Assembly: GCA_052035955.1 (NCBI GenBank)
Contig: JBPOHD010000060.1
Location: 1-28,511, forward strand
Origin: JAEUNJ01 sp052035955
Lineage (GTDB): Bacteria > Pseudomonadota > Gammaproteobacteria > Burkholderiales > Rhodocyclaceae
Direction of reading: 5' to 3'
DNA length: 28,511 nt
The stretch's first letter is position 1; every line of letters starts with the position of its first letter. Made by a program: the position numbers and the translations under genes. Below, piece after piece: positions 14,633 to 21,195 of this stretch. The notes below the pieces were generated by a model. The model was not told where the DNA came from. It saw only the letters and a list, made by a program, of their open reading frames with translations, and searched no databases.

Positions 14633-17031
14633 GCTTCGACGTCATCCCCCTGGAATTGCGCGAGCGCCGGCAATGGCTGGTCTGGCGCCTGGAGCAACAG
14701 CCGGGCGAGAAGAAGCCGCGCAAGGTGCCCTACTACACCAACGGCCGGCGCCGCACCGGAACGCAGGGCGCCCCGGAGGATCGCGCCCAGCTCGCCACCT
14801 TCGAGGAGGCACTGGCCGCGGCGCAGGCCGGCGGCTTTTCCGGGATCGGCTTCGCCTTCCTCCCGGGTGACGGCCTGGTCGGCATCGACCTGGACGGGAT
14901 GATCGATCCGGAGACGGGCGAGATCAGCGGGCGCGGGGCGGCGATCATCGAGGCCTGCGCCAGCTATACGGAGTTCTCCCCCAGCGGGCTGGGGGTGCAT
15001 ATCATCGCCGCCGGCGAAACGGAGACCTTCAAGAGCAACGCCATCGGCGTGGAAGTCTTCTGCGGCCGGCAGTTCTTTACTTTCACCGGCCGCCCCTACC
15101 CGGGAACGCCGGGCGAGATCCGGCCCATTGCCGCGGAGGCCCTGCGCCGCCTGCGCGTGACCGTCCAGGGGCCGCCGGCCGGCGCGCGATCCGCGCCCCC
15201 ACCCATGGCCGCCGGCCCCGGCGCGAAACTGGAGTCCGCCCTCGCCTTCGTGTCCCCTGACCTGGGTTACGACGATTGGATCCGGATCGGCATGGCGATC
15301 CATGCCGAGCTGGGGGAGGCCGGCTTCGCCGCCTGGGATGCCTGGAGCGGACGCTCGAGCAAGTACCCCGGCGAGCGCGAGCTGCGCGCCCATTGGAAGT
15401 CCTTCAAGCCCGGCGCGATCACCCCGGCTACCCTGTACGGCATGGCCGCCTCGGCCGGCTGGCGGGCGCCCCGGGCCGCCGGCAATACTTCCCCCTCACC
15501 CACCCCGAAAAAACTGGCCAGCGCGGATCCTGACGCGGGCGCGCCGCCGGCTCCCGAATGGCCCGATCCCATGATCCCGGGATCGATCCGGGTGCCCGAC
15601 ATCCCGTCTACGCTCCTGCCCGGCTGGGTGGGTGACATGGCCCGGGCCGTGGCCGAGAGTACGCAAACCCCGCCGGCCATGGCCGCCTTGCTGGCCCTGG
15701 CCGTGCTGGCGACCGTCCTCCAGCGGCAATTCGAGGTGGCGCCCTACGGCGACGGCGACGAATACACCGAGCCCCTGGCCCTCTGGGTCCTGGTGGCGAT
15801 GCAAAGCGGCAGCCGCAAGTCCGCCGTCATCAACGCCCTGACCGCCCCCTTGCTGCGCTGGGAGAAGCTAGAGCGCGACCGCCTGCGGCGCGAGATCGCG
15901 CGCATCTCCGCGGCCCGGGCCGTGGCGAAGAAGCGGATAGAGAAACTGGTCAGGGACGCCTCCAACGTGGACAACGACGGGGAGCGGCAACGCATCCGCG
16001 ACGAGATCCAACGCGAGGAGGAAGACATGCCGGCGGAGATCCATCCGCCCAAGCTCTTCACCGGCGACACCACGGCGGAGACCTGCCAGGCCCTCCTGGT
16101 CAAGCAGGGCGAGCGCCTGGCCGTGCTCACCGACGAGGCGGGCATCTTCCTGGTGATGGCCGGCCTCTACTCGGGCGGCAATGCGAGTCTCGACGTGTTC
16201 CTCCAGGCCCATGCGGGATCCCCGGTGCGGGTGGATCGGGCCGAGCGGGAGGCCTACCTGGAGCGGCCGGCCCTGAGCTTCGGCCTTGCCCTGCAGCCGG
16301 GCCTCCTGGCCGACGTGGCGAGCGGCCGGCGCTTCCGGGATTCCGGCCTCCTGGCCCGCTTTCTCTACGCCATTCCGGAGAGCAACGTCGGCCAGCGCGA
16401 CGTGCGCCACCGGACGGGGATCCCGGCGGACGTGCGCGGGCAATGGGAGGCCGGCCTCTTCCGGCTCCTCGAGGGGCGGCGCCTGGTCCCCGACAAGCCC
16501 GGGGTCTTGCCCTTCACCGATCCGGCCCGGGAATGCTGGCTGCAATTCGCGGAGGAGATCGAGGTGGGCCAGGGGGCGGGCGGGCGCCTCGAGGCCATCG
16601 TCGACTGGACAAGCAAGCTGCCGGGCGCCGCGGCGCGGATCGCCGGCCTGTTGGAACTGGCCGAGGTGGGCCTCGGGGCCGATACGGTAAGCGAGGACGC
16701 GGCCGGCCGCGCCGTTCAACTCTGCCGGCTCCTGATCCCCCATGCCCTCGAGGCCTTCGGGCTCCTGGGGGCCGATACCGTCGAAGCCGATGCCATGGCC
16801 ATCCTGCGCTGGGTCCAGGCGAACAACCTGCCGACCTTCAGGCGATCTACCTGCCAGAAGGCGATGGAGGGCCGCTTCCGGTCCGTCGACCGCCTCATCA
16901 AGGCGGCAGAGCGCCTGACCCAGCGGGACGTGCTGAGGGAGTTCAAGGAACCCAACCGCGGCGCCCCGCCGTCCGTCTGGTATCGCGTGAATCCCAAGTG
17001 TCTGTCGACTGAACCAGGTAATTCGCAATGA
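14629..17031 (+). CDS. prim-pol/PriCT/DUF3987 replication protein
   Basis: This 800-aa multidomain protein probably primes and drives replication of the element. The N-terminal prim-pol-like domain (residues 1 to about 180) has GFAFLPGDGLVGIDLDGMID with the metal pair D87 and D89. A PriCT-2-like helical domain follows (about residues 200-265, with DDWIRIGMAIHAELGEAGFAAW). From about residue 325 comes a DUF3987-type ATPase/helicase-like region with VAMQSGSRKSAVINALTAPL as a variant Walker A, GERLAVLTDEAGIFL as the Walker B-like strand, and a coiled coil near residues 410-470. The C-terminus resembles a winged-helix DNA-binding segment. It starts at ATG 14629 with a 4-nt overlap. A 9-bp repeat array lies 60 bp past its stop. 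Confidence 0.85.
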   Translation: MSFDVIPLELRERRQWLVWRLEQQPGEKKPRKVPYYTNGRRRTGTQGAPEDRAQLATFEEALAAAQAGGFSGIGFAFLPGDGLVGIDLDGMIDPETGEISGRGAAIIEACASYTEFSPSGLGVHIIAAGETETFKSNAIGVEVFCGRQFFTFTGRPYPGTPGEIRPIAAEALRRLRVTVQGPPAGARSAPPPMAAGPGAKLESALAFVSPDLGYDDWIRIGMAIHAELGEAGFAAWDAWSGRSSKYPGERELRAHWKSFKPGAITPATLYGMAASAGWRAPRAAGNTSPSPTPKKLASADPDAGAPPAPEWPDPMIPGSIRVPDIPSTLLPGWVGDMARAVAESTQTPPAMAALLALAVLATVLQRQFEVAPYGDGDEYTEPLALWVLVAMQSGSRKSAVINALTAPLLRWEKLERDRLRREIARISAARAVAKKRIEKLVRDASNVDNDGERQRIRDEIQREEEDMPAEIHPPKLFTGDTTAETCQALLVKQGERLAVLTDEAGIFLVMAGLYSGGNASLDVFLQAHAGSPVRVDRAEREAYLERPALSFGLALQPGLLADVASGRRFRDSGLLARFLYAIPESNVGQRDVRHRTGIPADVRGQWEAGLFRLLEGRRLVPDKPGVLPFTDPARECWLQFAEEIEVGQGAGGRLEAIVDWTSKLPGAAARIAGLLELAEVGLGADTVSEDAAGRAVQLCRLLIPHALEAFGLLGADTVEADAMAILRWVQANNLPTFRRSTCQKAMEGRFRSVDRLIKAAERLTQRDVLREFKEPNRGAPPSVWYRVNPKCLSTEPGNSQ

Positions 17032-17093
17032 AACCATCCGAAGGGGTTTTCTTCTTCTCCATGAATGGGTTGTGCCACAGGCAACGCCACCCA

Positions 17094-17156
17094 TCGAATA
17101 AGTCGAATAACTCGAAAGACCCGAGTCATTCGACTGATTCGACTTTTTCGATAGGC
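17094..17156. repeat. array of seven 9-bp TCGA-led units, candidate replication origin
   Basis: Units begin at 17094, 17103, 17112, 17121, 17130, 17139 and 17148. Six of the seven start TCGA and one starts CCGA. The first units are TCGAATAAG and TCGAATAAC. The array also contains an imperfect inverted repeat, 17094-17114 against 17122-17142, with two mismatches and a 7-nt loop. It is much more AT-rich than its surroundings and sits just after the replication gene, which is a common place for an iteron origin. A terminator function is a possible alternative, since TTTTT follows the stem. Confidence 0.65.
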
Positions 17157-17212
17157 GGGGGAGTCCGGGCCCCTTCCCCGCTGTTCCTCATCGGGCCCCG
17201 GAAAGAAACCCT

Positions 17213-17614
17213 ATGCCAACCGCACCACCGAAACCTTGCCTGCATCCCGGCTGCGGCGCCCTGGTCCGGGACGGATCGGGCCGCTGCCCCGTCCACCAGG
17301 CGCAACGACAACAGCAAGTCAAGGAACAGGCCGCGCGCTACGACAAGGCGCGTGGAACGTCGTCCAGTCGAGGCTATGGCGCCAAGTGGCAGCGCGCCAG
17401 GGCTGCCTATCTCCTGGCCCACCCGCTTTGCGTCCGCTGCCAGGCGGAGGGGCGGGTCGAGCCGGCGACCGTCCTCGATCACATCAAGCCCCACAAGGGG
17501 GACCAGGCCCTGTTCTGGGATTCGGGCAACTGGCAGGCGCTATGCAAGCCATGCCACGACAGCAAGACGGCCTCCGAGGATGGGGGATGGGGCCACCCGG
17601 GGAGGGGGGGGTAA
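17213..17614 (+). CDS. phage-type HNH endonuclease
   Basis: This 133-aa protein has the phage HNH layout. An N-terminal Cys/His cluster (C9, C14, C25, H28) is followed by a zinc-bound HNH core with C73, C76, C111 and C114. The catalytic residues are H90 in TVLDHIKPHKGD, N106 in SGNWQALC and H115 in CKPCHDSK. In tailed phages such HNH proteins are encoded next to terminase and stimulate cos cleavage during DNA packaging. Here no terminase follows; the next recognisable gene with a phage role is the capsid gene. The start is ATG 17213. A frame in another register that begins at the primase stop overlaps it and is judged non-coding. Confidence 0.88.
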   Translation: MPTAPPKPCLHPGCGALVRDGSGRCPVHQAQRQQQVKEQAARYDKARGTSSSRGYGAKWQRARAAYLLAHPLCVRCQAEGRVEPATVLDHIKPHKGDQALFWDSGNWQALCKPCHDSKTASEDGGWGHPGRGG

Positions 17615-17932
17615 ATCTCTGGCCTGCCAAAATGGCAAACCGTTCGGGGACGTTTTCTTTTTCGCGCTTAGGGTTTGGGGGAGGGGGGGGTTCCTGGGGC
17701 CAGGATCGCCCCTATTGAGCGATCAGGGGGGTGGGAAGGGGGTAATGAACCCCTGGGACCGCTACCAGCCAAGGCCGTTTTGCGCGCCGCAATCGCTATT
17801 CCGTATGCATGCATAAAAGTGCCAATTCTGCACTTTAGATCATATTCGCTTGAAAACCGGTCCACTGCTGAAGTGGTCTGACCAATTGTTCCGCCATGCA
17901 GACGTCTGCAATCAACGATGAAAGGACCCACG
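17615..17932. other. 318-bp non-coding region: G tracts, hairpins and an AT-rich stretch
   Basis: After the HNH stop the sequence reads AAATCTCTGG, then TGCCA-AAA-TGGCA (17625-17637). G-rich tracts lie at 17598-17611, within the HNH 3' end, and at 17683-17696. A hairpin with GATCGC arms lies at 17704-17724. From about 17795 the DNA becomes AT-rich. AAAGTGC (17816-17822) is mirrored by GCACTTT (17830-17836), and CCACT (17862-17866) by AGTGG (17872-17876). The region may hold a packaging site and the promoter/operator of the small genes and capsid gene; both roles are inferred. Confidence 0.55.
17871..17887. promoter_or_regulatory. 17-bp palindrome resembling GntR/FadR-family operators
   Basis: TGGTC-T-GACCA (17874-17884) is a perfect odd-centred palindrome, extended by AA and TT after one mismatch on each side. 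The TGGTnnnACCA core is the pattern bound by FadR-subfamily GntR regulators (PdhR, LldR, GlcC). It lies about 45 bp before the start of the 101-aa gene. Confidence 0.45.
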
Positions 17933-18238
17933 ATGGAAACGAAATTGAATCTACCCGAGAACGTCGAAGACATGCTCTGCCGGTTCATTCGCACGGCGCA
18001 CCAGATGCGCGAGATCTGCCTGCAGCTCGCCAACGAAGCCGACCAGGCGCGCTATGCCAACGTCGACCGCCTGATCCTGGCCGGGCGCCTGTCCCCCCGA
18101 GTCATTGTCCAGGCCGACACCCTGGCCATCATCCTGATCGATACCCGCAGCGGCGAGATCGTCGGCCCGGCTTTCGAGTACCGGACCGGGGCGATGTCCC
18201 CGGCCGCGGACGCGCGAGGCGATGCATGTCTGCACTAG
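17933..18238 (+). CDS. uncharacterised 101-aa protein of the element
   Basis: ATG 17933 is preferred over ATG 17918, because AAAGGA lies six bases upstream of it. The first half is a helical segment rich in charged residues (ENVEDMLCRFIRTAHQMREI), and the second half has a strand-like SPRVIVQADTLAIILIDT stretch. No known domain was recognised. It is the first gene after the non-coding region and overlaps the next gene by 13 bp, so it likely heads a small operon ending with the capsid gene. Confidence 0.7.
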   Translation: METKLNLPENVEDMLCRFIRTAHQMREICLQLANEADQARYANVDRLILAGRLSPRVIVQADTLAIILIDTRSGEIVGPAFEYRTGAMSPAADARGDACLH

Positions 18239-18405
18239 CCAAGCTCGCGACGGCGATCCGCCAAGGCCTCCGCCCGCAACGCCTCGCCCTGGCCGAGGAG
18301 AAGCGCGAGCTCGAGGCCAGGCTGCGCAAGCTGGGGCTTTCCCGCAAGGAGGCAAAGCATGGTGTCGCCGTGGCCTACCGCGGCGACCAGGGCCATGCCG
18401 GCTGA
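18226..18405 (+). CDS. small 59-aa helical protein of the element
   Basis: The ATG at 18226 lies inside the end of the previous gene. The product is basic and mostly helical; LALAEEKRELEARLRKLGLS could form a short coiled coil. It overlaps the 152-aa gene by 47 bp. Nothing indicates its role. The tight overlaps on both sides and a sensible composition support it as a real gene. Confidence 0.5.
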   Translation: MSALAKLATAIRQGLRPQRLALAEEKRELEARLRKLGLSRKEAKHGVAVAYRGDQGHAG

Positions 18406-18817
18406 TTGCACGACGTCCGCCGCCGGCGCCGGGCCCGACGTGTTGTTGGACCATATACCCGCCGGCCCGGCACGCGAGGAGCTGGCCCGCCTGGTGGCGA
18501 TCGGCCGCCGGTTCGACACCCGGCGCCCCCGGGGCCGCGGCTTCCTCGCCCGCCACCTGGCCGCACTGGTGGCGGGCATCGCCGGTCCCGTGTCGTTCGA
18601 GCGCCTCCTCGAGGAGCTCGAGCTCGAGGCGGCACGGCGCAACTTGCGCGGGGCCGAGGCGAGCCCCATCGAGAAGGTGGATCGATGCTGGGAACTGGTG
18701 ACCTACCACGACCCGAAGCGGGGCCGCCGACAGATCCCATTCGCTACTTTGCGCAACAAGCTGACCGCCTGCAAAAAATGCATCGGGGGTCATTTCCCGA
18801 TTTCCGCCAAACCGTGA
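18359..18817 (+). CDS. uncharacterised 152-aa protein upstream of the capsid gene
   Basis: A strong AAGGAGG site (18346-18352) lies six bases before ATG 18359 and fixes the start inside the preceding gene; a second in-frame ATG is at 18395. The middle of the protein is helical and acidic (VSFERLLEELELEAARRN). The C-terminal part, SPIEKVDRCWELVTYHD followed by basic residues and a CKKC pair, could bind nucleic acid. I see no match to terminase small subunit, portal or protease motifs. It ends 62 bp before the capsid gene. A role in capsid assembly or gene control is possible but unsupported. Confidence 0.7.
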   Translation: MVSPWPTAATRAMPADCTTSAAGAGPDVLLDHIPAGPAREELARLVAIGRRFDTRRPRGRGFLARHLAALVAGIAGPVSFERLLEELELEAARRNLRGAEASPIEKVDRCWELVTYHDPKRGRRQIPFATLRNKLTACKKCIGGHFPISAKP

Positions 18818-18879
18818 ATTGAGGTTCCTACCATGCCGATACGCTGCGCAACCCGCGCGGCTTACATAGGAGCCTCACC

Positions 18880-20175
18880 ATGCAGAACGCATCGCGCAAC
18901 AAACTGGCCCTTGTGGCCGTGTTGGCCCTCGTGGCCATTTCGGCCTTCGCCGGCCATCCCTTGCCCGGCCTCGACCTCCTCGCCGGCCTCTCCCCGCAGG
19001 GTGCCCTCGCCGGGCTCGCCTTCGCGCCGATGGTTCTGGGGGAAACCGACTTCGGGACCATCGAGGCCCTGCTGCGCAAACAGGGCGATGCCTTCGAGGA
19101 ATTCAAGGGCCGCTACAACCAGCGGTTCGCGAACCTGGAAGATGCAGTCAACGAGGTCCTGATCAAGAGCAACCGCCCCGGTGCCCCATGGAACGGCGGC
19201 TTCTCCCGGGAGGACGGCGAATACAAGCAGGCCTTCCTCCGCCACCTGCGCACGGGCGCCCCGCTCGATCGCAAGGCCATGTCCACGGGATCCGATCCGG
19301 ATGGCGGCGTCCTGGTCCCGAAGCAGATCGACAGCGAGATCTCCAAGGCATTGCGCGAGGTGTCGCCGATGCGCCAGGTTGCCCGTGTGATTCCGGTCGA
19401 GTCGGGCGACTTCAGCATGATGCATTCGACGGGCGGCACCGGCTATGCCTGGGTGGGTGAAACGGAAACCCGGTCCGAAACCAACACGCCGCAACTTCAG
19501 GAGATCACGCCCCCGATGGGCGAAATCTACGCCATGCCGAAGGTGACGCAGCGGCTCCTCGACGACAACACCTTCGACCTGGAGAACTGGCTGCAGGAGG
19601 AGGTCGTCGAGGCCTTCGGCACCGGCGAGGGCGATGCCTTTCAGAATGGCAACGGCATCAACAAGCCGCGGGGGATCCTCACCTACTCGACGGACTCCGC
19701 GGCAGATGGCACGCGGGCGGAGAACAAGCTCCAGTACGTGGCCTCCGGACAGACTGGCGCCTTCGCGTCCGCGAACCCCTTCGACAAACTGGTCAAGCTG
19801 GTCCACGCCCTGAAGGCGCCGTACCGGGCCGGAGCCGTGTTCCTGATGAACACCAACACCCTGGAAACGGTTCGCTACCTGAAGGACGGAAATGGCAATT
19901 ACATCTGGTCGGCTGATGGCACCGCTGGCACGCCGGGCACCCTCCTGGGCTATCCGGTGTATGAGGACGCCGCCATGCCCGACGTCGCCGCCAACAGCCT
20001 GTCCATTGCCTTCGGCAACTTCCGCCGCGGGTACGTCATCGTGGACCGGATCACCCAGATGTTGCGCGATCCCTTCACGGCGAAGCCCTACGTGAGCTTC
20101 TACACCACCCGCCGGGTGGGGGGCTGCGTCCGTGACTTCCGGGCCATCAAGCTGATGAAGTTCGCGGCGAGCTGA
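18880..20175 (+). CDS. HK97-type major capsid protein with signal-peptide-like leader
   Basis: Residues of about 100-431 of this 431-aa protein match the HK97-fold major capsid family (PF05065): GGVLVPKQIDSEISKALRE, SPMRQVARVIPVESGDF, EDTEFEL-type ITPPMGEIYAMPKVTQRLLDD, FQNGNGINKPRGIL, AVFLMNTNTLETVRYLKD, LLGYPVYEDAAMPDV and a final RDFRAIKLMKF. Residues about 55-95 are a helical delta domain (FGTIEALLRKQGDAFEEFKG). Before it lies an unusual leader: basic N-region NASRNK, hydrophobic stretch LALVAVLALVAIS and an AFA-G site near residue 24, resembling a Sec signal peptide. AGGAG at 18868-18872, seven bases before ATG 18880, supports this long form; internal ATG 19030 (M51) has no ribosome site. 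No protease gene to remove the delta domain is present. Confidence 0.9.
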   Translation: MQNASRNKLALVAVLALVAISAFAGHPLPGLDLLAGLSPQGALAGLAFAPMVLGETDFGTIEALLRKQGDAFEEFKGRYNQRFANLEDAVNEVLIKSNRPGAPWNGGFSREDGEYKQAFLRHLRTGAPLDRKAMSTGSDPDGGVLVPKQIDSEISKALREVSPMRQVARVIPVESGDFSMMHSTGGTGYAWVGETETRSETNTPQLQEITPPMGEIYAMPKVTQRLLDDNTFDLENWLQEEVVEAFGTGEGDAFQNGNGINKPRGILTYSTDSAADGTRAENKLQYVASGQTGAFASANPFDKLVKLVHALKAPYRAGAVFLMNTNTLETVRYLKDGNGNYIWSADGTAGTPGTLLGYPVYEDAAMPDVAANSLSIAFGNFRRGYVIVDRITQMLRDPFTAKPYVSFYTTRRVGGCVRDFRAIKLMKFAAS

Positions 20176-20193
20176 GGCCCGCCGCTTGAGTTG

Positions 20194-20219
20194 CCCCGGG
20201 GGTTAGGCGGCCCCCGGGG
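20194..20219. terminator. perfect 9-bp hairpin after the capsid gene
   Basis: CCCCGGGGG (20194-20202) pairs with CCCCCGGGG (20211-20219) across an 8-nt loop. It has no T run and is followed at once by the stronger hairpin at 20225; it may protect the transcript 3' end. Confidence 0.5.
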
Positions 20220-20224
20220 ACCTC

Positions 20225-20263
20225 TCCCCGCCCTGGGCGCACCCCTGGGGCGGGGATTTTTTT
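20225..20263 (+). terminator. Rho-independent terminator at the end of the element
   Basis: TCCCCGCCC (20225-20233) pairs with GGGCGGGGA (20248-20256), followed by seven T residues (20257-20263). It ends transcription of the capsid operon 90 bp before attR. Confidence 0.9.
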
Positions 20264-20325
20264 CGGCATTCGACCGATGCCGGGGAATTGGGCTTTGCTT
20301 TGTGTTTCTGTGCTTTTCGCTGCGT

Positions 20326-20331
20326 TACAAT
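20326..20331 (+). promoter_or_regulatory. possible outward -10 box next to attR
   Basis: TACAAT, preceded by GT, lies 24 bp before attR and points out of the element. The spacing to a TTGC-like -35 is poor, so the call is weak. In an excised circle it would point through attP toward the integrase gene. Confidence 0.3.
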
Positions 20332-20354
20332 GCCGCGGCTTGCTTCAAAGAATC

Positions 20355-20401
20355 CCTTCACACGGCAGGGGTCACTGGTTCGATCCCAGTACCACCCACC
20401 A
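20355..20401 (+). repeat. attR: 47-bp direct repeat of the tRNA-Val 3' end
   Basis: It is identical to 11407-11453. The DNA before it is unrelated to the 5' half of tRNA-Val, so this is an attachment-site copy and not a second tRNA gene. Confidence 0.93.
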
Positions 20402-20546
20402 ATACCATGCCAGTCCGTCCACCCCGAAAGGGGACACGCGCGTCCAGGCGAATCACCGGCCGGTCCTGTCGCGGCCACCTTGGAGGCGCCGCGCAAGCCA
20501 TTGGCGGCAATCCGGACGGGAAACCTGACTTCGGGAGATCATCCTG

Positions 20547-21032
20547 ATGAGCGTCTGGAGATCGGAAAGCGCAGCCGGCAAGCAGACGGCCCTGGCCGTC
20601 GCATGTGTCCTCGTGGGGCTCGTTCTGGCGATCGGCTTCAGGAACTTCCAGGGGGCCGGATCCAACGCCCTGGCCGGTTTTCTGCTGGGCTTGCTGCTGC
20701 TGGCGATCGGCGTCGCCGGATTCTTCACCGGCGGGAAGCAGACGATCACCATCGACCCGGACCGGCGGCTCGTGGTCGTCGAGGATCAGGGCTCCTTCGG
20801 AACGAAGAGGCGGACGATCCTGTTTCGCGACATCGCGGACATCGGCATCGGCTTCCTGGGGAAGCGGTCCAACGGCGTGACTTTCTACTACCTCGATCTG
20901 CGCCTGAAGGGCGGCAGCCGGTATCCGTTGTTCGCGCCGGGCAGGTTCTTCCCGGGTTCGTCAGACAGGACGACCGTCGAAGGCTGGCGGCAACGGCTCC
21001 AGCAGTACATCGCCGCAGACCGGGGAAGCTAG
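20547..21032 (+). CDS. small membrane protein with two transmembrane segments
   Basis: This 161-aa protein has two hydrophobic segments, about residues 14-31 and 40-62. A soluble domain follows that begins TITIDPDRRLVVVEDQGSFG and has ILFRDIADIGIGF and FYYLDLRLKGGSRYPLF. This strand-rich pattern resembles bacterial PH-like domains that follow paired membrane helices in small uncharacterised proteins. The start ATG 20547 has GGGAG about 9 bases upstream. It is the first chromosomal gene past attR and ends at a strong terminator. Function unknown. Confidence 0.75.
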   Translation: MSVWRSESAAGKQTALAVACVLVGLVLAIGFRNFQGAGSNALAGFLLGLLLLAIGVAGFFTGGKQTITIDPDRRLVVVEDQGSFGTKRRTILFRDIADIGIGFLGKRSNGVTFYYLDLRLKGGSRYPLFAPGRFFPGSSDRTTVEGWRQRLQQYIAADRGS

Positions 21033-21054
21033 GCTTCCCGACGCACCATCGGCG

Positions 21055-21077
21055 AAACGGGGCTTCGGCCCCGTTTT
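21055..21077 (+). terminator. Rho-independent terminator after the small membrane protein gene
   Basis: AAACGGGGC (21055-21063) pairs with GCCCCGTTT (21068-21076) around a stable TTCG tetraloop, ending in TTTT and a T-rich stretch. Confidence 0.9.
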
Positions 21078-21116
21078 CGTCTTCGGGCCTTGCGGAACCG
21101 ATCGCCCCCCCCAGCG

Positions 21117-21145
21117 TTCCGCCCGGACGGGAAAACGTCTAACCT
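21117..21145 (+). promoter_or_regulatory. possible promoter of nikR
   Basis: TTCCGC (21117-21122) and TAACCT (21140-21145) are 17 bp apart, about 50 bp before the nikR start. Both hexamers deviate from consensus. No NikR operator is visible here, so nikR may not repress itself directly. Confidence 0.35.
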
Positions 21146-21195
21146 AGCGCCCTGCGAGCCGCCGGCCGGCGGCGCCGGCGGACCGAGGAGGAGCG

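Larger units (their letters stand above)
11407..20401 (+). mobile_element. integrated satellite/phage-like element at tRNA-Val with its own capsid gene
   Basis: Exact 47-bp direct repeats at 11407-11453 and 20355-20401 bound the element, giving a unit of 8948 bp. The integrase gene adjoins attL, and every recognised gene reads away from the tRNA. The content is integrase, RadC-like protein, unknown, unknown, zinc-ribbon protein, prim-pol/DUF3987 replication protein, repeat array, HNH protein, three small unknowns and an HK97-type major capsid protein, closed by a strong terminator. No portal, terminase large subunit, maturation protease, tail, lysis or transfer gene was found, so it is not a complete phage or conjugative element. 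A phage satellite that makes its own capsid protein, or a deeply reduced prophage, fits best. The intact reading frames argue against simple decay. Confidence 0.88.

Noticed and set aside
17028..17816. A 262-codon frame starting at the primase stop (ATGA) and running through the HNH gene
   Set aside because: It crosses the repeat array and the HNH gene in another register with Arg/Pro-rich low-complexity translation; the HNH frame has all its motifs.
18833..19162. Short frame with a GAGG site just before the capsid gene
   Set aside because: It runs through the capsid gene in another register and encodes no recognisable protein; a coupling leader cannot be excluded but is unsupported.
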